This document shows, in pieces, positions 45,110 through 55,324 of a stretch of DNA of 64,000 nt. The notes under the pieces were generated by a model that saw only the letters and a program-made list of their open reading frames with translations, had not been told where the DNA came from and searched no databases. The stretch's first letter is position 1, and each line of letters begins with the position of its first letter. Source of the stretch: Bacillota bacterium (GTDB lineage Bacteria > Bacillota > Clostridia > Oscillospirales > Oscillospiraceae); NCBI GenBank assembly GCA_029100605.1, contig JAQXPK010000120.1, positions 1 through 64,000 on the forward strand, written 5' to 3'. The translations under genes were made by a program, and so were the position numbers.

Positions 45110-46462
45110 ATGGCATTTGAAGGCTTAACCGAAAAGATTTCCGCCACCTTCAAAAAACTGCGCGGCAAGGGCCGCCTGAAAGAGACAGATGTAAAGGAGG
45201 CAATGCGGGAGATCCGCATGGCGCTTCTGGAAGCGGATGTCAGCTACAAGGTGGTCAAGGATTTTACAAAATCCGTCACTGAGCGCTGCGTGGGCGCGGA
45301 CGTTCTGGAATCCCTTACCCCTGCCCAGATGATCGTGAAGATCGTCAACGAAGAGCTGTGCAAGCTCATGGGCAGCGATACCAAGCACATCAATATCAAC
45401 CCCAACGGCCCCACGGTTGTCATGTTGGTGGGTCTGCAGGGCGCGGGCAAGACCACCAACGGCTCAAAGCTGGCGGGGCTTATGAAGCGGCAGGGGAAAA
45501 ACCCGCTGCTGGTCGCCTGCGATATTTACCGTCCCGCTGCCATTCAGCAGTTAAAGGTCTGCGGCGAAAAGCTGGGGATTCCCGTTTTTGAGAAGGGCAC
45601 CCAGGATCCGGTGCAGACGGCAAAGGAAGCTGTCCTCTACGCCCGGCAGCACGGTCACGACATGGTGTTTCTGGACACCGCCGGACGGCTGCACGTGGAT
45701 GAGGCGCTGATGGAGGAACTGAAAAACATCAAGGCCGCCGTCAAGCCGGATGAGATCATGCTGGTCGTGGACGCCATGACCGGTCAGGACGCGGTGAATG
45801 CCGCCCAGAGCTTCAATGAGTGGCTGGACATTGATTCCGTGATGCTCAGCAAGCTGGATGGCGACGCCAGAGGCGGCGCGGCTCTTTCTGTGCGAGCCGT
45901 CACCGGAAAGCCCATCAAGTTCGCCGGTATCGGCGAAAAGCTGGAGGACATCGAACCCTTCCATCCCGACCGGATGGCAAGCCGGATTCTCGGCATGGGC
46001 GACGTGCTGACCCTCATCGAGAAGGCGGAAAAGGCCTACGACGCCAAAAAGGCAGCCGAGATGGAGGAAAAGCTGAAGACCAACCGCTTCACCCTCCAGG
46101 ACTTCTACGACCAGATGGTGCAGATGAAATCCATGGGTTCCATGGAAGAGATTCTGGCACAGATGCCCGGGGGCGCTAATCTGAAGGGCGTCAAGCTGGA
46201 CGAAAAGGCCATGGCCCATACCGAGGCCATCATCCTGAGCATGACACCCAAGGAGCGGGAAAAGCCCGAGATCATCGGCGCCAGCCGAAAAAAGCGCATT
46301 GCCGCCGGCGCGGGGCTGAAGGTGGAGGATGTCAACCGCCTGCTCAAATCCTTTGAGCAGATGCGAAAGCTCATCAAGCAGTTTTCCGGCCCAGGCGCAG
46401 GGAAGAAGATGAAGCGCATGAGCCGCATGGGCGGCTTCGGCGGCGGATTTCCCGGATTCTGA
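45110..46462 (+). CDS. ffh: Signal recognition particle protein
   Basis: GLQGAGKTTNGSKLAGLM, DTAGRLHVDEALM, C-terminal M domain Met-rich GKKMKRMSRMGGFGGG. Confidence 0.96.
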   Translation: MAFEGLTEKISATFKKLRGKGRLKETDVKEAMREIRMALLEADVSYKVVKDFTKSVTERCVGADVLESLTPAQMIVKIVNEELCKLMGSDTKHININPNGPTVVMLVGLQGAGKTTNGSKLAGLMKRQGKNPLLVACDIYRPAAIQQLKVCGEKLGIPVFEKGTQDPVQTAKEAVLYARQHGHDMVFLDTAGRLHVDEALMEELKNIKAAVKPDEIMLVVDAMTGQDAVNAAQSFNEWLDIDSVMLSKLDGDARGGAALSVRAVTGKPIKFAGIGEKLEDIEPFHPDRMASRILGMGDVLTLIEKAEKAYDAKKAAEMEEKLKTNRFTLQDFYDQMVQMKSMGSMEEILAQMPGGANLKGVKLDEKAMAHTEAIILSMTPKEREKPEIIGASRKKRIAAGAGLKVEDVNRLLKSFEQMRKLIKQFSGPGAGKKMKRMSRMGGFGGGFPGF

Positions 46463-46554
46463 AACGCTCCCTGACAGAGCGTATACCGTTGTTCGCTGAA
46501 AGCAATTTGCTTTGCGATATAGATTTTATAGATTATTGATGGAGGTGAACTCTC

Positions 46555-46794
46555 ATGGTTAAGATCAGACTGAGAAGAATGGGCGCGAAGAAGGCTCCTT
46601 ACTACCGGATTGTCGTCGCTGACTCCCGTTCTCCCCGTGATGGCCGCTGCATCGAGGAGATCGGCACTTACAATCCCCTGACCCAGCCCGCTACCATCAC
46701 CGTTGATGCCGAGAAGGCTCAGGCCTGGATCAAGAACGGCGCCCAGCCCACTGACACCGTCCGCGGCCTGCTGAAGAGCGCTGGCGTGCTGTAA
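46555..46794 (+). CDS. rpsP: 30S ribosomal protein S16
   Basis: [31 protein letters not shown]. Confidence 0.97.
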   Translation: MVKIRLRRMGAKKAPYYRIVVADSRSPRDGRCIEEIGTYNPLTQPATITVDAEKAQAWIKNGAQPTDTVRGLLKSAGVL

Positions 46795-46816
46795 GATCCG
46801 CAAAGGAGAATTCCCA

Positions 46817-47047
46817 ATGAAAGAACTTTTGCTGTATATGGCAAAGAATCTGGTGGATGATCCGGACGCAGTCACCGTAACCGAAACCTCTGACGAGGAA
46901 GGGAAGGTGCTGGAGCTGCGTGTCGCCGAGGGCGACATGGGCAAGGTGATCGGCCGCCAGGGACGGATCGCCAAAGAGATCCGCACCATTATTAAGACTG
47001 TAGCCCAGCGCACAGGCGAGAAGGTCACGGTCGAAATCGTGGATTGA
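46817..47047 (+). CDS. khpA: KH-domain RNA-binding protein
   Basis: VIGRQGRIAKEIRTIIK, between rpsP and rimM. Confidence 0.93.
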   Translation: MKELLLYMAKNLVDDPDAVTVTETSDEEGKVLELRVAEGDMGKVIGRQGRIAKEIRTIIKTVAQRTGEKVTVEIVD

Positions 47048-47053
47048 ACGAGG

Positions 47054-47080
47054 ATGCGTGACGAAATGTCACGCATTTTT
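47054..47080 (+). terminator. Intrinsic terminator after khpA
   Basis: ATGCGTGAC-GAAAT-GTCACGCATTTTT. Confidence 0.8.
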
Positions 47081-47220
47081 CGTGTCCGGACAGCCATTGT
47101 GCGCAGCGAAGGGAGAGACCTTGTGCCGCAAAACTGTAATTTGCTTCCTTACAGCCACTGGCTGATAAGCATGGCAGAAACAACATACCGCTCTTTCAGG
47201 CGGTTCAGGAGGAATCTTTC

Positions 47221-47712
47221 ATGAAGCTTCCATATATTGAAGCCGGTGAGATTGTCACCACCCATGGCGTCCGGGGGGAGGTCAAGGTGCTCTCCTGGCT
47301 GGACAGCCCGGAGATGCTGCTGGGCCATACCCGGTGCCGTATCGGCGGGCGGGAATACGCCATGGATTCCGTTCGGGTGCAGAAAACCTGCAATCTGGTG
47401 AAGCTCCGGGGGGTGGACACCATGGAGGATGCCCAGAAGCTCCGGGGAAAGACGCTGGAGCTGTACCGGGAGGATATATCCGACGAGATCATTTTCGCCG
47501 CCGAGCTGGTTGGCGTGGAGGTTTTTGCCGGTGACACAGCCATCGGGAAAATCACTGAGGTGCTGGACTATCCCGGCAACAGCGTGTATGTGGTGCAGGG
47601 GCAGAAGGAGTATCTGATTCCGGCGGTGAAGGAGTTTATCCTGTCCACGGATCTGGAGAAGAACGAAATGCGGGTCAAGCTGCTGGAAGGAATGGCAAGC
47701 GATGAGGATTGA
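47221..47712 (+). CDS. rimM: 16S rRNA processing protein RimM
   Basis: AGEIVTTHGVRGEVKV; PRC-barrel C-terminus; upstream of trmD. Confidence 0.94.
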   Translation: MKLPYIEAGEIVTTHGVRGEVKVLSWLDSPEMLLGHTRCRIGGREYAMDSVRVQKTCNLVKLRGVDTMEDAQKLRGKTLELYREDISDEIIFAAELVGVEVFAGDTAIGKITEVLDYPGNSVYVVQGQKEYLIPAVKEFILSTDLEKNEMRVKLLEGMASDED

Positions 47713-48448
47713 CATTCTGACCCTGTTTCCCGACACTCTGGGGGATGTGCTGTCCGAGAGCATTTTGGGTCGTGCCCAGGAGCGGGGTTATATCACCATC
47801 GAAACCCATCAGATTCGGGATTATACCGCCAACAAGCAGAACCAGGTGGACGACTATCCCTACGGCGGCGGCCGGGGCGCCATCATGCAGGCGGATCCGC
47901 TGTACCGGTGCTGGGAGGCGGTGTGCGATGAGGCGGGAGCGCCGGTGCACACAGTCTATCTGTCCCCCTGCGGGCATACCTTCCGCCAGGCGGACGCTAT
48001 TCGTCTGAGCAAGCTGGACAATCTGATCCTGGTCTGCGGACACTATGAGGGCATCGACCAGCGCTTCATTGACGAGTGCGTGGATGAGGAGATTTCACTG
48101 GGGGATTTTGTTCTCACCGGCGGGGAAATCGCCGCCATGGCAGTGACGGACGCGGTGTGCCGCATGGTGCCCGGCGTCCTGGCTGATCCGGAGTGCTTCG
48201 AGGAGGAGAGCCACTATGCCGGCCTTTTGGAGTATCCCCAGTACAGCCGACCCGCCGTCTGGCACGGAAGGGAAGTACCGCCCATTCTTTTATCCGGCAA
48301 CCATGAAAAGGTGCGTTTATGGCGGCGCAAGCAGGCTCTGCGCCGCACCCGTGAGCGAAGGCCGGATATGTACGAAAAGCTGGATCTGTCCTCCAAGCAG
48401 GATCGCAAGCTCCTGAAGGAGATGGAGGCAGAGGATCGGGAGCAATAA
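47702..48448 (+). CDS. trmD: tRNA (guanine-N1)-methyltransferase
   Basis: MRIDILTLFPD, PYGGGRGAIMQADPL, CGHYEGIDQRFID, SLGDFVLTGGE. Confidence 0.96.
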   Translation: MRIDILTLFPDTLGDVLSESILGRAQERGYITIETHQIRDYTANKQNQVDDYPYGGGRGAIMQADPLYRCWEAVCDEAGAPVHTVYLSPCGHTFRQADAIRLSKLDNLILVCGHYEGIDQRFIDECVDEEISLGDFVLTGGEIAAMAVTDAVCRMVPGVLADPECFEEESHYAGLLEYPQYSRPAVWHGREVPPILLSGNHEKVRLWRRKQALRRTRERRPDMYEKLDLSSKQDRKLLKEMEAEDREQ

Positions 48449-48591
48449 AGCAGAACATTTCGACCCCTACGCGGAGGTCTTCTTCCCCTCGCAGTATTAT
48501 TCAATCCGCGAAGCGGACACCTTCATTCAGAATTTTTTGTCTAACTGCAATTTATTCTGACAGCTGAGTTGAGCCGATATGCACATTATTC

Positions 48592-48636
48592 AAAACCGCC
48601 CCGTTTGCCATTCTTTGGACAAACGGGGCGGTTTTT
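48592..48636. terminator. Bidirectional terminator between trmD and phoU
   Basis: AAAACCGCCCCGTTTG...CAAACGGGGCGGTTTTT. Confidence 0.85.
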
Positions 48637-48647
48637 GCGTATGTGAA

Positions 48648-49289
48648 TTACTGCTTATGCTCTCCGGTGACGGAATACTCCACCCATTCGGCAATGTTGG
48701 TGGCGTGGTCGCCGATGCGCTCGAAATATTTGGCGATCATGAGAAGATCCAGGGCGTATTCTCCTTCCGCCGGGTTTCCCGCGATCATGTCAATGAGGCC
48801 GCTCTTGACCCGGACAAAGTAATTGTCCACCACATCGTCGTGCATCTGCACGGCTTTCGCCAGGTATACGTCCTGCTTGACATAGGCGTCCACGCTGTCC
48901 GTGACCATCGCCATGCTCTCCCGGGCCATTTCCCGAATCTTGGGGTAGGCCTCGTGTTCCCGGGCGGTCATGTGGGGAATGATCTCCACGATGTCCTCGG
49001 CCTGGTCGCCGATACGCTCCATGTCTGTGATCATCTTCAGCGCAGCAGATATGGCTCTTAAATCCCGGGCAACCGGCTGCTGGCGCAGCAAAAGGCGCAT
49101 ACAGATGGCCTCAATGGTGCGCTCCTCTTCGTCGATTTTCGCGCCGACCTTCGTTACCTTCTGACCCAGCTCGTCATCATAGGACGCCAGCGCCTGGGAA
49201 GCCATGGAGATAATCTCCTCACACAGGCAGCCCATTTCGGTCAATTCCTGATTCAGCAGCTGCAGCTGCTCTTCAAACAATTCTCGCAT
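48648..49289 (-). CDS. phoU: Phosphate transport regulator PhoU
   Basis: Duplicated helical repeats (ITDMERIGDQAEDI, FERIGDHATNIAEWV). Confidence 0.94.
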   Translation of the reverse strand: MRELFEEQLQLLNQELTEMGCLCEEIISMASQALASYDDELGQKVTKVGAKIDEEERTIEAICMRLLLRQQPVARDLRAISAALKMITDMERIGDQAEDIVEIIPHMTAREHEAYPKIREMARESMAMVTDSVDAYVKQDVYLAKAVQMHDDVVDNYFVRVKSGLIDMIAGNPAEGEYALDLLMIAKYFERIGDHATNIAEWVEYSVTGEHKQ

Positions 49290-50038
49290 CAGCCAAACCT
49301 CCCGGTGATGTAATCTTCCGTCCGCTTGTCCGAGGGCTGGGAGAACAGCTTCTCCGTTTCGCCAAATTCCACCAGTTCTCCCAGCAGGAAGAAGGCGGTG
49401 TAATCGGAAATACGGACGGCCTGCTGCATATTATGAGTGACGATGACAATGGTGTATTTATCCTTCAGGGACGCAGCCAGCTCCTCAATCTTCAGCGTGG
49501 AGATGGGGTCAAGGGCGGAGGTGGGCTCGTCCATCAGCAGCACCTTCGGCTCCACAGCCAACGCCCGGGCAATGCACAGCCGCTGCTGCTGTCCGCCGGA
49601 TAAGCCCAGGGCGTTCTTTTTCAGGCGGTCTTTCACCTCGTCCCAGATTGCTGCGCCCTTCAGGGAGCGTTCCACGATTTCGTCCAGCTTGGCCTTGCTG
49701 CGGATGCCGTGGGTGCGGGGGCCGTAGGCGATGTTGTCGTAAATGCTCATGGGGAAGGGGTTGGGCTTTTGGAAAACCATGCCCACCTCCTTGCGTAGGT
49801 TATTCACCTCCGCCTGAAAAATGTCCTTTCCCTCGTAGCGCACATCCCCCGTGATTTTTACCCCGGGAATCAAATCGTTCATCCGGTTTAGGGTTTTCAG
49901 GAAGGTGGACTTGCCGCAGCCGGAGGGGCCGATGAGGGCGGTAATGCTGTGCTCGGGGATGTTCATATTGATGGATTTCAGCGCCTGGGTCTCCCCGTAC
50001 CACAGGCACAGATCCTTTGCGGTAATAATGTCAGCCAA
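49289..50038 (-). CDS. pstB: Phosphate ABC transporter ATPase
   Basis: [38 protein letters not shown]. Confidence 0.97.
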   Translation of the reverse strand: MADIITAKDLCLWYGETQALKSINMNIPEHSITALIGPSGCGKSTFLKTLNRMNDLIPGVKITGDVRYEGKDIFQAEVNNLRKEVGMVFQKPNPFPMSIYDNIAYGPRTHGIRSKAKLDEIVERSLKGAAIWDEVKDRLKKNALGLSGGQQQRLCIARALAVEPKVLLMDEPTSALDPISTLKIEELAASLKDKYTIVIVTHNMQQAVRISDYTAFFLLGELVEFGETEKLFSQPSDKRTEDYITGRFG

Positions 50039-50879
50039 TCTGATTCTTCCTTCCCAAGTATTTACTCACCAACGAGGCGGAGAGGTTGATTAGAAACGCC
50101 AGAACCATCAGAATTGCCGCGATGGCAAAGGCCACGCCGAACTCTCCCTGCTCCTTGGCGTAGACGTACAGGGCAACCGTTAAGGTAGCACCGGCGCTTT
50201 TCCGGGCAGCCCAGAAGCCGGTAACCACATGGGCAAAGCCGGCGGTGAACAGCAGAGCGGCGGATTCTCCCAGAATGCGCCCTACGGAGAGAATGCAGCC
50301 GGTGACGATGCCGTCCACACAGTTGGGCAGCACCACCGTGCGGATGACCCGCCACTTGCCGGCGCCCAAACCGAAAGCGCCCTCCCGGTAGCTCATGGGC
50401 ACCGTTTTCAGGCTCTCCTGGGTGTTGCGCATGATGGTGGGCAGATTCATGATCACCAGAGTCAGAGCGCCTGCCAGCAGGGAAGTGCCCATGTTGTTGG
50501 AAAACAGCAGCATACCCACCAGGCCGTAGATGATGGAGGGAATGCCGGAGAGAGTCTCGGCGGCGTATTCAATGAGGGCGACGACTTTTTTGTTGGTGGC
50601 ATATTCCGTCAGATAGATGGCGGCACCCACCCCCAATGGCAGCACGAGGATCAGAGTATAGATCACGATATACAGGGTATTGAGAATATCCGGCAGAATG
50701 CCGATGCGGTCGGAAAGGTAGCTGGGCTTTGTGCTGAGCAGCTCCCAGGTGATGTTGGGAATGCCCTTTGCCAGGACGTAAACCATGAGAAACAGGGTCA
50801 GTCCGGCGGTCAGGGCTGTGGCGAGATACATACCGATGCGCACTGCCCAGAGGAATAACCGTCTGCGCTTGGAGATCAT
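50031..50879 (-). CDS. pstA: Phosphate ABC transporter permease
   Basis: 282 aa membrane protein in pst order; [10 protein letters not shown]. Confidence 0.94.
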   Translation of the reverse strand: MISKRRRLFLWAVRIGMYLATALTAGLTLFLMVYVLAKGIPNITWELLSTKPSYLSDRIGILPDILNTLYIVIYTLILVLPLGVGAAIYLTEYATNKKVVALIEYAAETLSGIPSIIYGLVGMLLFSNNMGTSLLAGALTLVIMNLPTIMRNTQESLKTVPMSYREGAFGLGAGKWRVIRTVVLPNCVDGIVTGCILSVGRILGESAALLFTAGFAHVVTGFWAARKSAGATLTVALYVYAKEQGEFGVAFAIAAILMVLAFLINLSASLVSKYLGRKNQIG

Positions 50880-51748
50880 TTCGTCTTATCTCCTTTCAGG
50901 AAGAAGTTCAGAGCGGCGTTGATGAGCATGATAAACAGAAACAGCACCAACGCTATGGAGAACAGCGCCTGCTTCTGCAGGCCGCTGGAATAGGACATTT
51001 CGCTGGCAACGGCGGTGGTGAGAAACTTCACGCTCTGGAACAGGGAATTGGGCATATTGGGTACATTGCCCGCTACCATCATCACCGCCATGGCCTCGCC
51101 GATGGCCCGCCCAACACCCAGAACCACCGCGGCGGCAATGCCGCTTTTTGCGGCGGGGACGGAGACCCGGAAGTAGGTTTCCTCCGGAGTCGCGCCCAGA
51201 GCCAGGGAGGCGTCCTCATATTCCTTGGGTACCGCTTCCAGGGCGGTGATGGACATTTTGATAATGGAGGGCAGGATCATCACCGCCAGGACGAGAATGG
51301 CTGCCAGGAGGCTGGAGCCGTCGGGAATGTGAAAGAGCTTCCGCAGTCCCGGAACCAGCACCATCATGCCCACCAATCCGTAAACCACCGAGGGAATCCC
51401 CGCCAGCATGGACACCGCCTGCTCCATCACGCGCCTGACCCCCTTCGGGGCAATTTTTGCCAGATAGACCGCTGTCAGAAAGCCGATGGGCACGCCCACC
51501 ACAATGGCTCCGGCGGTGCCATAGACACTGGTGAGGATGAAGGGGAGGATCCCGAATTCCGGCTCCGCCGCCGTGGATGCCCATTTTGACCCGAACAGGA
51601 ATTTGAACAGGCCGATCTGACGAATGGCAGGGATGCCGGAGAGAATCAGATAAACCGTGATCAGCAGGACGCAGCCCACGGTGATGAGGCCGAGAAGCAG
51701 GAAAATCCCGTGAATCACGGTTTCAAAGAGGTTTGTTCTTTTTTTCAT
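50876..51748 (-). CDS. pstC: Phosphate ABC transporter permease
   Basis: IPSVVYGLVGMMVLVP, in pst order; start placed at MKKRTNLF. Confidence 0.94.
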   Translation of the reverse strand: MKKRTNLFETVIHGIFLLLGLITVGCVLLITVYLILSGIPAIRQIGLFKFLFGSKWASTAAEPEFGILPFILTSVYGTAGAIVVGVPIGFLTAVYLAKIAPKGVRRVMEQAVSMLAGIPSVVYGLVGMMVLVPGLRKLFHIPDGSSLLAAILVLAVMILPSIIKMSITALEAVPKEYEDASLALGATPEETYFRVSVPAAKSGIAAAVVLGVGRAIGEAMAVMMVAGNVPNMPNSLFQSVKFLTTAVASEMSYSSGLQKQALFSIALVLFLFIMLINAALNFFLKGDKTK

Positions 51749-51811
51749 GTGTTCACCTTCCGGTAAGGCGTTTGGCTCCCCCAAAGGGGGAGCCGTTTTC
51801 CGATGCTTTCG

Positions 51812-52693
51812 TTAATTGACAGGCACCACACCCGCTGCGGTGATGATGTCATTGGCAGCGCCGCCGGTGGCGTAGTCGAAGAAAGCCTGAGCGACGGGGC
51901 TGAGGGTAACGCCTTCCTTGGTGACCAGGACGAAGGGACGCTGGATGAGGTAGGTACCGTCCTTGACGGTTTCCTCACTGGGAGCCACGCCGGCAACCTT
52001 CACAGCCTTGACGGTATCCTTGACGGAGGCCAGGGAGGCGTAGCCGATGGCGTCGGGGTTCTGGGAGACAGCGGTGATGACATCGCCGGTGGAGGTCAGT
52101 TCCTGACGGTACTGGCACTTGTCCTTGACATCCACGATTTCCTCAAAGCCGCTGCGGGTGCCGGAACCGGCTTCCCGTCCCACCAGGACGATCTCGGCGT
52201 CGCTGCCGCCCACCTCAGACCAGTTGGTGATTTCGCCGGTGTAGATCTTGGCAATGGTCTCAAGGTCCAGATCCTCCACACCGTTGGCGGGGTTGACAAT
52301 GACCGCAATGCCGTCATAGGCCAGAACCGTTTCGATCAGACCGGAGGCCTTCTCGTCATCCTTCAAAGAGCGGGAGGAGAGGCCAATGTCGCAGCGACCT
52401 TCGGAAACGGCGGTGATTCCGGAACCGGAACCGGTGGGGTTATAGGTAAAGTTCACGCCAGGGTTGGCTTCCATAAAAGCCTCGCCCAGAGCGCCGATGA
52501 CCTTCTCCATGGAGGTGGAGCCGTCGGTGGCAACGGTGCCGGTGAGGGCGGCAGCGGTGGCTTCGGGAGCCTGGGTCTGGGCTTCGGTCTGGGCGGGCAC
52601 CGCAGTGGTGGCAGTGGGAGCCTCGCTCTTGGAGCAGCCAGCCATGGCGAATACCAGCATGGCAGCAAGGGCAATGGAAATAATTTTCTTCAT
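51812..52693 (-). CDS. pstS: Phosphate-binding lipoprotein PstS
   Basis: Lipobox VFAMAGCSKS; GSTSMEKVIGALGEAF, GREAGSGTRSGFEEI. Confidence 0.94.
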   Translation of the reverse strand: MKKIISIALAAMLVFAMAGCSKSEAPTATTAVPAQTEAQTQAPEATAAALTGTVATDGSTSMEKVIGALGEAFMEANPGVNFTYNPTGSGSGITAVSEGRCDIGLSSRSLKDDEKASGLIETVLAYDGIAVIVNPANGVEDLDLETIAKIYTGEITNWSEVGGSDAEIVLVGREAGSGTRSGFEEIVDVKDKCQYRQELTSTGDVITAVSQNPDAIGYASLASVKDTVKAVKVAGVAPSEETVKDGTYLIQRPFVLVTKEGVTLSPVAQAFFDYATGGAANDIITAAGVVPVN

Positions 52694-52765
52694 AATCTTA
52701 CTTCTCCTTGTAGGTTTGATTTTTGACTTGGGATGTATCCTACGGCTATCATCCTACCAGGGGAA

Positions 52766-52825
52766 TGTAAATTTCAAAATCCAAAGGGTGTAAAATGAAG
52801 GTCAAAATTCCTACTGGAATGTAAA
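52766..52825 (-). promoter_or_regulatory. Candidate Pho-box-like repeats upstream of pstS
   Basis: TTTACA (reverse complement TGTAAA) at 52766, 52789 and 52820. Confidence 0.35.
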
Positions 52826-52840
52826 GAACGTGAAAAGTCC

Positions 52841-52869
52841 TTGACAGAAGTACCAGCTTCTTCTAAAAT
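52841..52869 (+). promoter_or_regulatory. Promoter of glgB
   Basis: TTGACA-17 nt-TAAAAT. Confidence 0.65.
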
Positions 52870-52928
52870 AGAGTTGAAACGGAGTGATTCCGGGTGGCAG
52901 CTTTGTATTTTTTGGAAAAGGAGACGCT

Positions 52929-55097
52929 ATGTATCGACTTTTGGAATTGAATCCCCAGCTGAAGCCCTTCGCCGGGGACATCGACCTTCGTATGTTCCTG
53001 TATCGGGCCACAAAAAACCGCATTCTGGCTGAGGGGCAGACCCTCAACGACTTTGCCAACGCTCACCAGTATTTCGGCTTCCACCATGTGGACGGGGGCT
53101 GGTACTACCGGGAGTGGGCGCCCAGCGCCTACCAGCTTTACCTGGAAGGGGAGTTCAACGGCTGGAACAAGACCTCCCATCCTCTGAAGAACATCGGAAA
53201 CGGCAACTGGGAGCTGTACTTGCCTGGCGACGACGCTCTGTGGGACGGCTGCAAGGTCAAGACCGTGGTGGATGCCAACATGACCCGGACGGAGCACATC
53301 CCCCTGTATGCCCGCCGGGTGGTGCAGAACAAGCAGAACATCACCTTTGAGTGCGAGGTGGTGGACGACCGAAAGACCTTCCCCTGGACGGACAAGGACT
53401 TTGTCGGCGAGGACGAGCTGTACATCTATGAGGCTCACGTGGGCATGGCTCAGGAGGAGGGGAAGGTCGGCTCCTACCGGGAGTTTGCCGACAACGTTCT
53501 GCCCCGGGTCAAGCAGGCGGGCTACAATACCATCCAGCTCATGGCCATTATGGAGCACCCCTACTACGGCTCCTTCGGCTACCAGGTGAGCAATTTCTAT
53601 GCCGCCTCCAGCTGGTTCGGCAAGCCCGAGGATCTGAAGTACCTGGTGAACAAGGCTCACGCCATGGGCATCCGAGTTCTGCTGGACGTGGTGCATTCCC
53701 ACGCCGTGAAGAACACCGCCGAGGGCATCAATATGTTCGACGGCACCACCTGGCAGTTCTTCCACGACGGCCCCAAGGGCGATCACCCTGCCTGGGGCAC
53801 CAAGTGCTTTGACTACGGCAAGACCGGTGTCATTCATTTTCTGCTGTCCAACCTGAAATTCTGGATGACGGAGTACCATTTTGACGGCTTCCGATTTGAC
53901 GGTGTCACCTCCATGCTGTACCACGACCACGGTCTGGGCACGGACTTTACCTCCAACGACAAGTATTTCTCCTACAATACCAACACCGAGGCGGTGACCT
54001 ACCTGCAGCTTGCCAACGAGCTGATCCGTCAGGTCAACCCCAAGGCCATCACCATCGCCGAGGATATGTCCGGTATGCCCGGTATGTGCCTGCCCATTGA
54101 GGACGGCGGCATCGGCTTCGACTACCGGCTGGGCATGGGTCTGCCGGATATGTGGATCAAGGCAGTAAAGGGCAAGGACGAATTTTGGGACATCAACAAA
54201 ATGTGGGGCGATATGTGCTTGCGCCGTCCCGGTGAAAAGACGGTAGCCTATGTGGAATCCCACGACCAGGCGCTGGTGGGAGATCAGACCATGATCTTCC
54301 GCCTCGCCGGGGCGAATATGTATACCGACATGGACAAGGCCGTCCACAACGTTGTCATTGACCGGGCCATCGCCCTGCACAAGATGATCCGGCTGTTTAC
54401 CCTGGCGGGAGGCGGCGAGGCGTACCTCAACTTCATGGGCAACGAATTCGGTCATCCCGAATGGATCGACTTCCCCCGGGAGGGCAACGGCTGGAGCTTC
54501 CAGTATTGCCGCCGCCAGTGGAGCCTGAAGGACAACGGCTATCTCAAATACCAGTGGCTGGGGGACTTCGACGAGGACATGGTGAAGCTGACCAAGGAGA
54601 ACCGGATCTTTGACCAGCGGATGGCGGATCTGCTGCTGATGAAAGCGCCGGAACAGACCCTGGCCTTCTACCGCCACGGCCTGGTGTTCGTGTTTAACTT
54701 CCACTTCGGCAATTCCCTGAACAACGTGCTCGTTCCCGTGCACCAGCCCGGCGAATATACCGTAGTTCTGTCCACCGACGACGAAAAGTACGGCGGCTTC
54801 GGAAATGTGGCGAAAAAGACCTATTCTTCCAAGCGTTTTGACGGAAAGGACTACATCGAGCTGTACATCCCTGCCCGCACCGGCTTCGTTCTGAAGGAGA
54901 AGGTCATTCTCACCGTGACGGACAATACCAAGGAAACACCCACGGAAAAAGCCCCTCGGAAATCCACGAAAAAGACCCCGGCGGAAGCCCCGGAAGAAAA
55001 GCCAACTCCCCGGAAGCACGCAAAGAAAACGGGGGAAGCGCCGAAAAAAACCACTACCCGCAAGAGAACGACCCAGAAAGCGGCGAAAGAAGAATAA
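52929..55097 (+). CDS. glgB: 1,4-alpha-glucan branching enzyme (eukaryote-like GH13_8 type) with Lys/Thr/Pro-rich tail
   Basis: ANAHQYFGFHHVDGGWYYREWAPSAYQLYLEGEFNGWNK; DGFRFDGVTSMLYHDHG; GNEFGHPEWIDFPREGNGWS. Confidence 0.93.
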   Translation: MYRLLELNPQLKPFAGDIDLRMFLYRATKNRILAEGQTLNDFANAHQYFGFHHVDGGWYYREWAPSAYQLYLEGEFNGWNKTSHPLKNIGNGNWELYLPGDDALWDGCKVKTVVDANMTRTEHIPLYARRVVQNKQNITFECEVVDDRKTFPWTDKDFVGEDELYIYEAHVGMAQEEGKVGSYREFADNVLPRVKQAGYNTIQLMAIMEHPYYGSFGYQVSNFYAASSWFGKPEDLKYLVNKAHAMGIRVLLDVVHSHAVKNTAEGINMFDGTTWQFFHDGPKGDHPAWGTKCFDYGKTGVIHFLLSNLKFWMTEYHFDGFRFDGVTSMLYHDHGLGTDFTSNDKYFSYNTNTEAVTYLQLANELIRQVNPKAITIAEDMSGMPGMCLPIEDGGIGFDYRLGMGLPDMWIKAVKGKDEFWDINKMWGDMCLRRPGEKTVAYVESHDQALVGDQTMIFRLAGANMYTDMDKAVHNVVIDRAIALHKMIRLFTLAGGGEAYLNFMGNEFGHPEWIDFPREGNGWSFQYCRRQWSLKDNGYLKYQWLGDFDEDMVKLTKENRIFDQRMADLLLMKAPEQTLAFYRHGLVFVFNFHFGNSLNNVLVPVHQPGEYTVVLSTDDEKYGGFGNVAKKTYSSKRFDGKDYIELYIPARTGFVLKEKVILTVTDNTKETPTEKAPRKSTKKTPAEAPEEKPTPRKHAKKTGEAPKKTTTRKRTTQKAAKEE

Positions 55098-55112
55098 CTT
55101 TCTGAGTAAGCA

Positions 55113-55145
55113 GCGGCGTGACCGGAAGCGGTCACGCCGCGGTTT
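55113..55145 (+). terminator. Intrinsic terminator of glgB
   Basis: GCGGCGTGACC-GGAAGC-GGTCACGCCGC-GGTTTT. Confidence 0.8.
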
Positions 55146-55324
55146 TCTGTTTTGAACAAATGTGATTTTGCAGAAAAAGGAAATGAATTCTGCATATTGC
55201 TTTGTGCATATCTCTGATTTCTCGACAAAAGTCATCAGAAATGAATTTTTCGCTATTCAGATATTGCATTTTTCGGCGTAGAAGCATATAATAACCCAGT
55301 ACGAACTGTCAAAACGCCGAAAGG

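Noticed and set aside
52863-55235. 790-aa minus-strand ORF antisense to glgB
   Set aside because: Shadow ORF from codon bias; repetitive Val/His/Gly/Leu-rich composition and no family signature.
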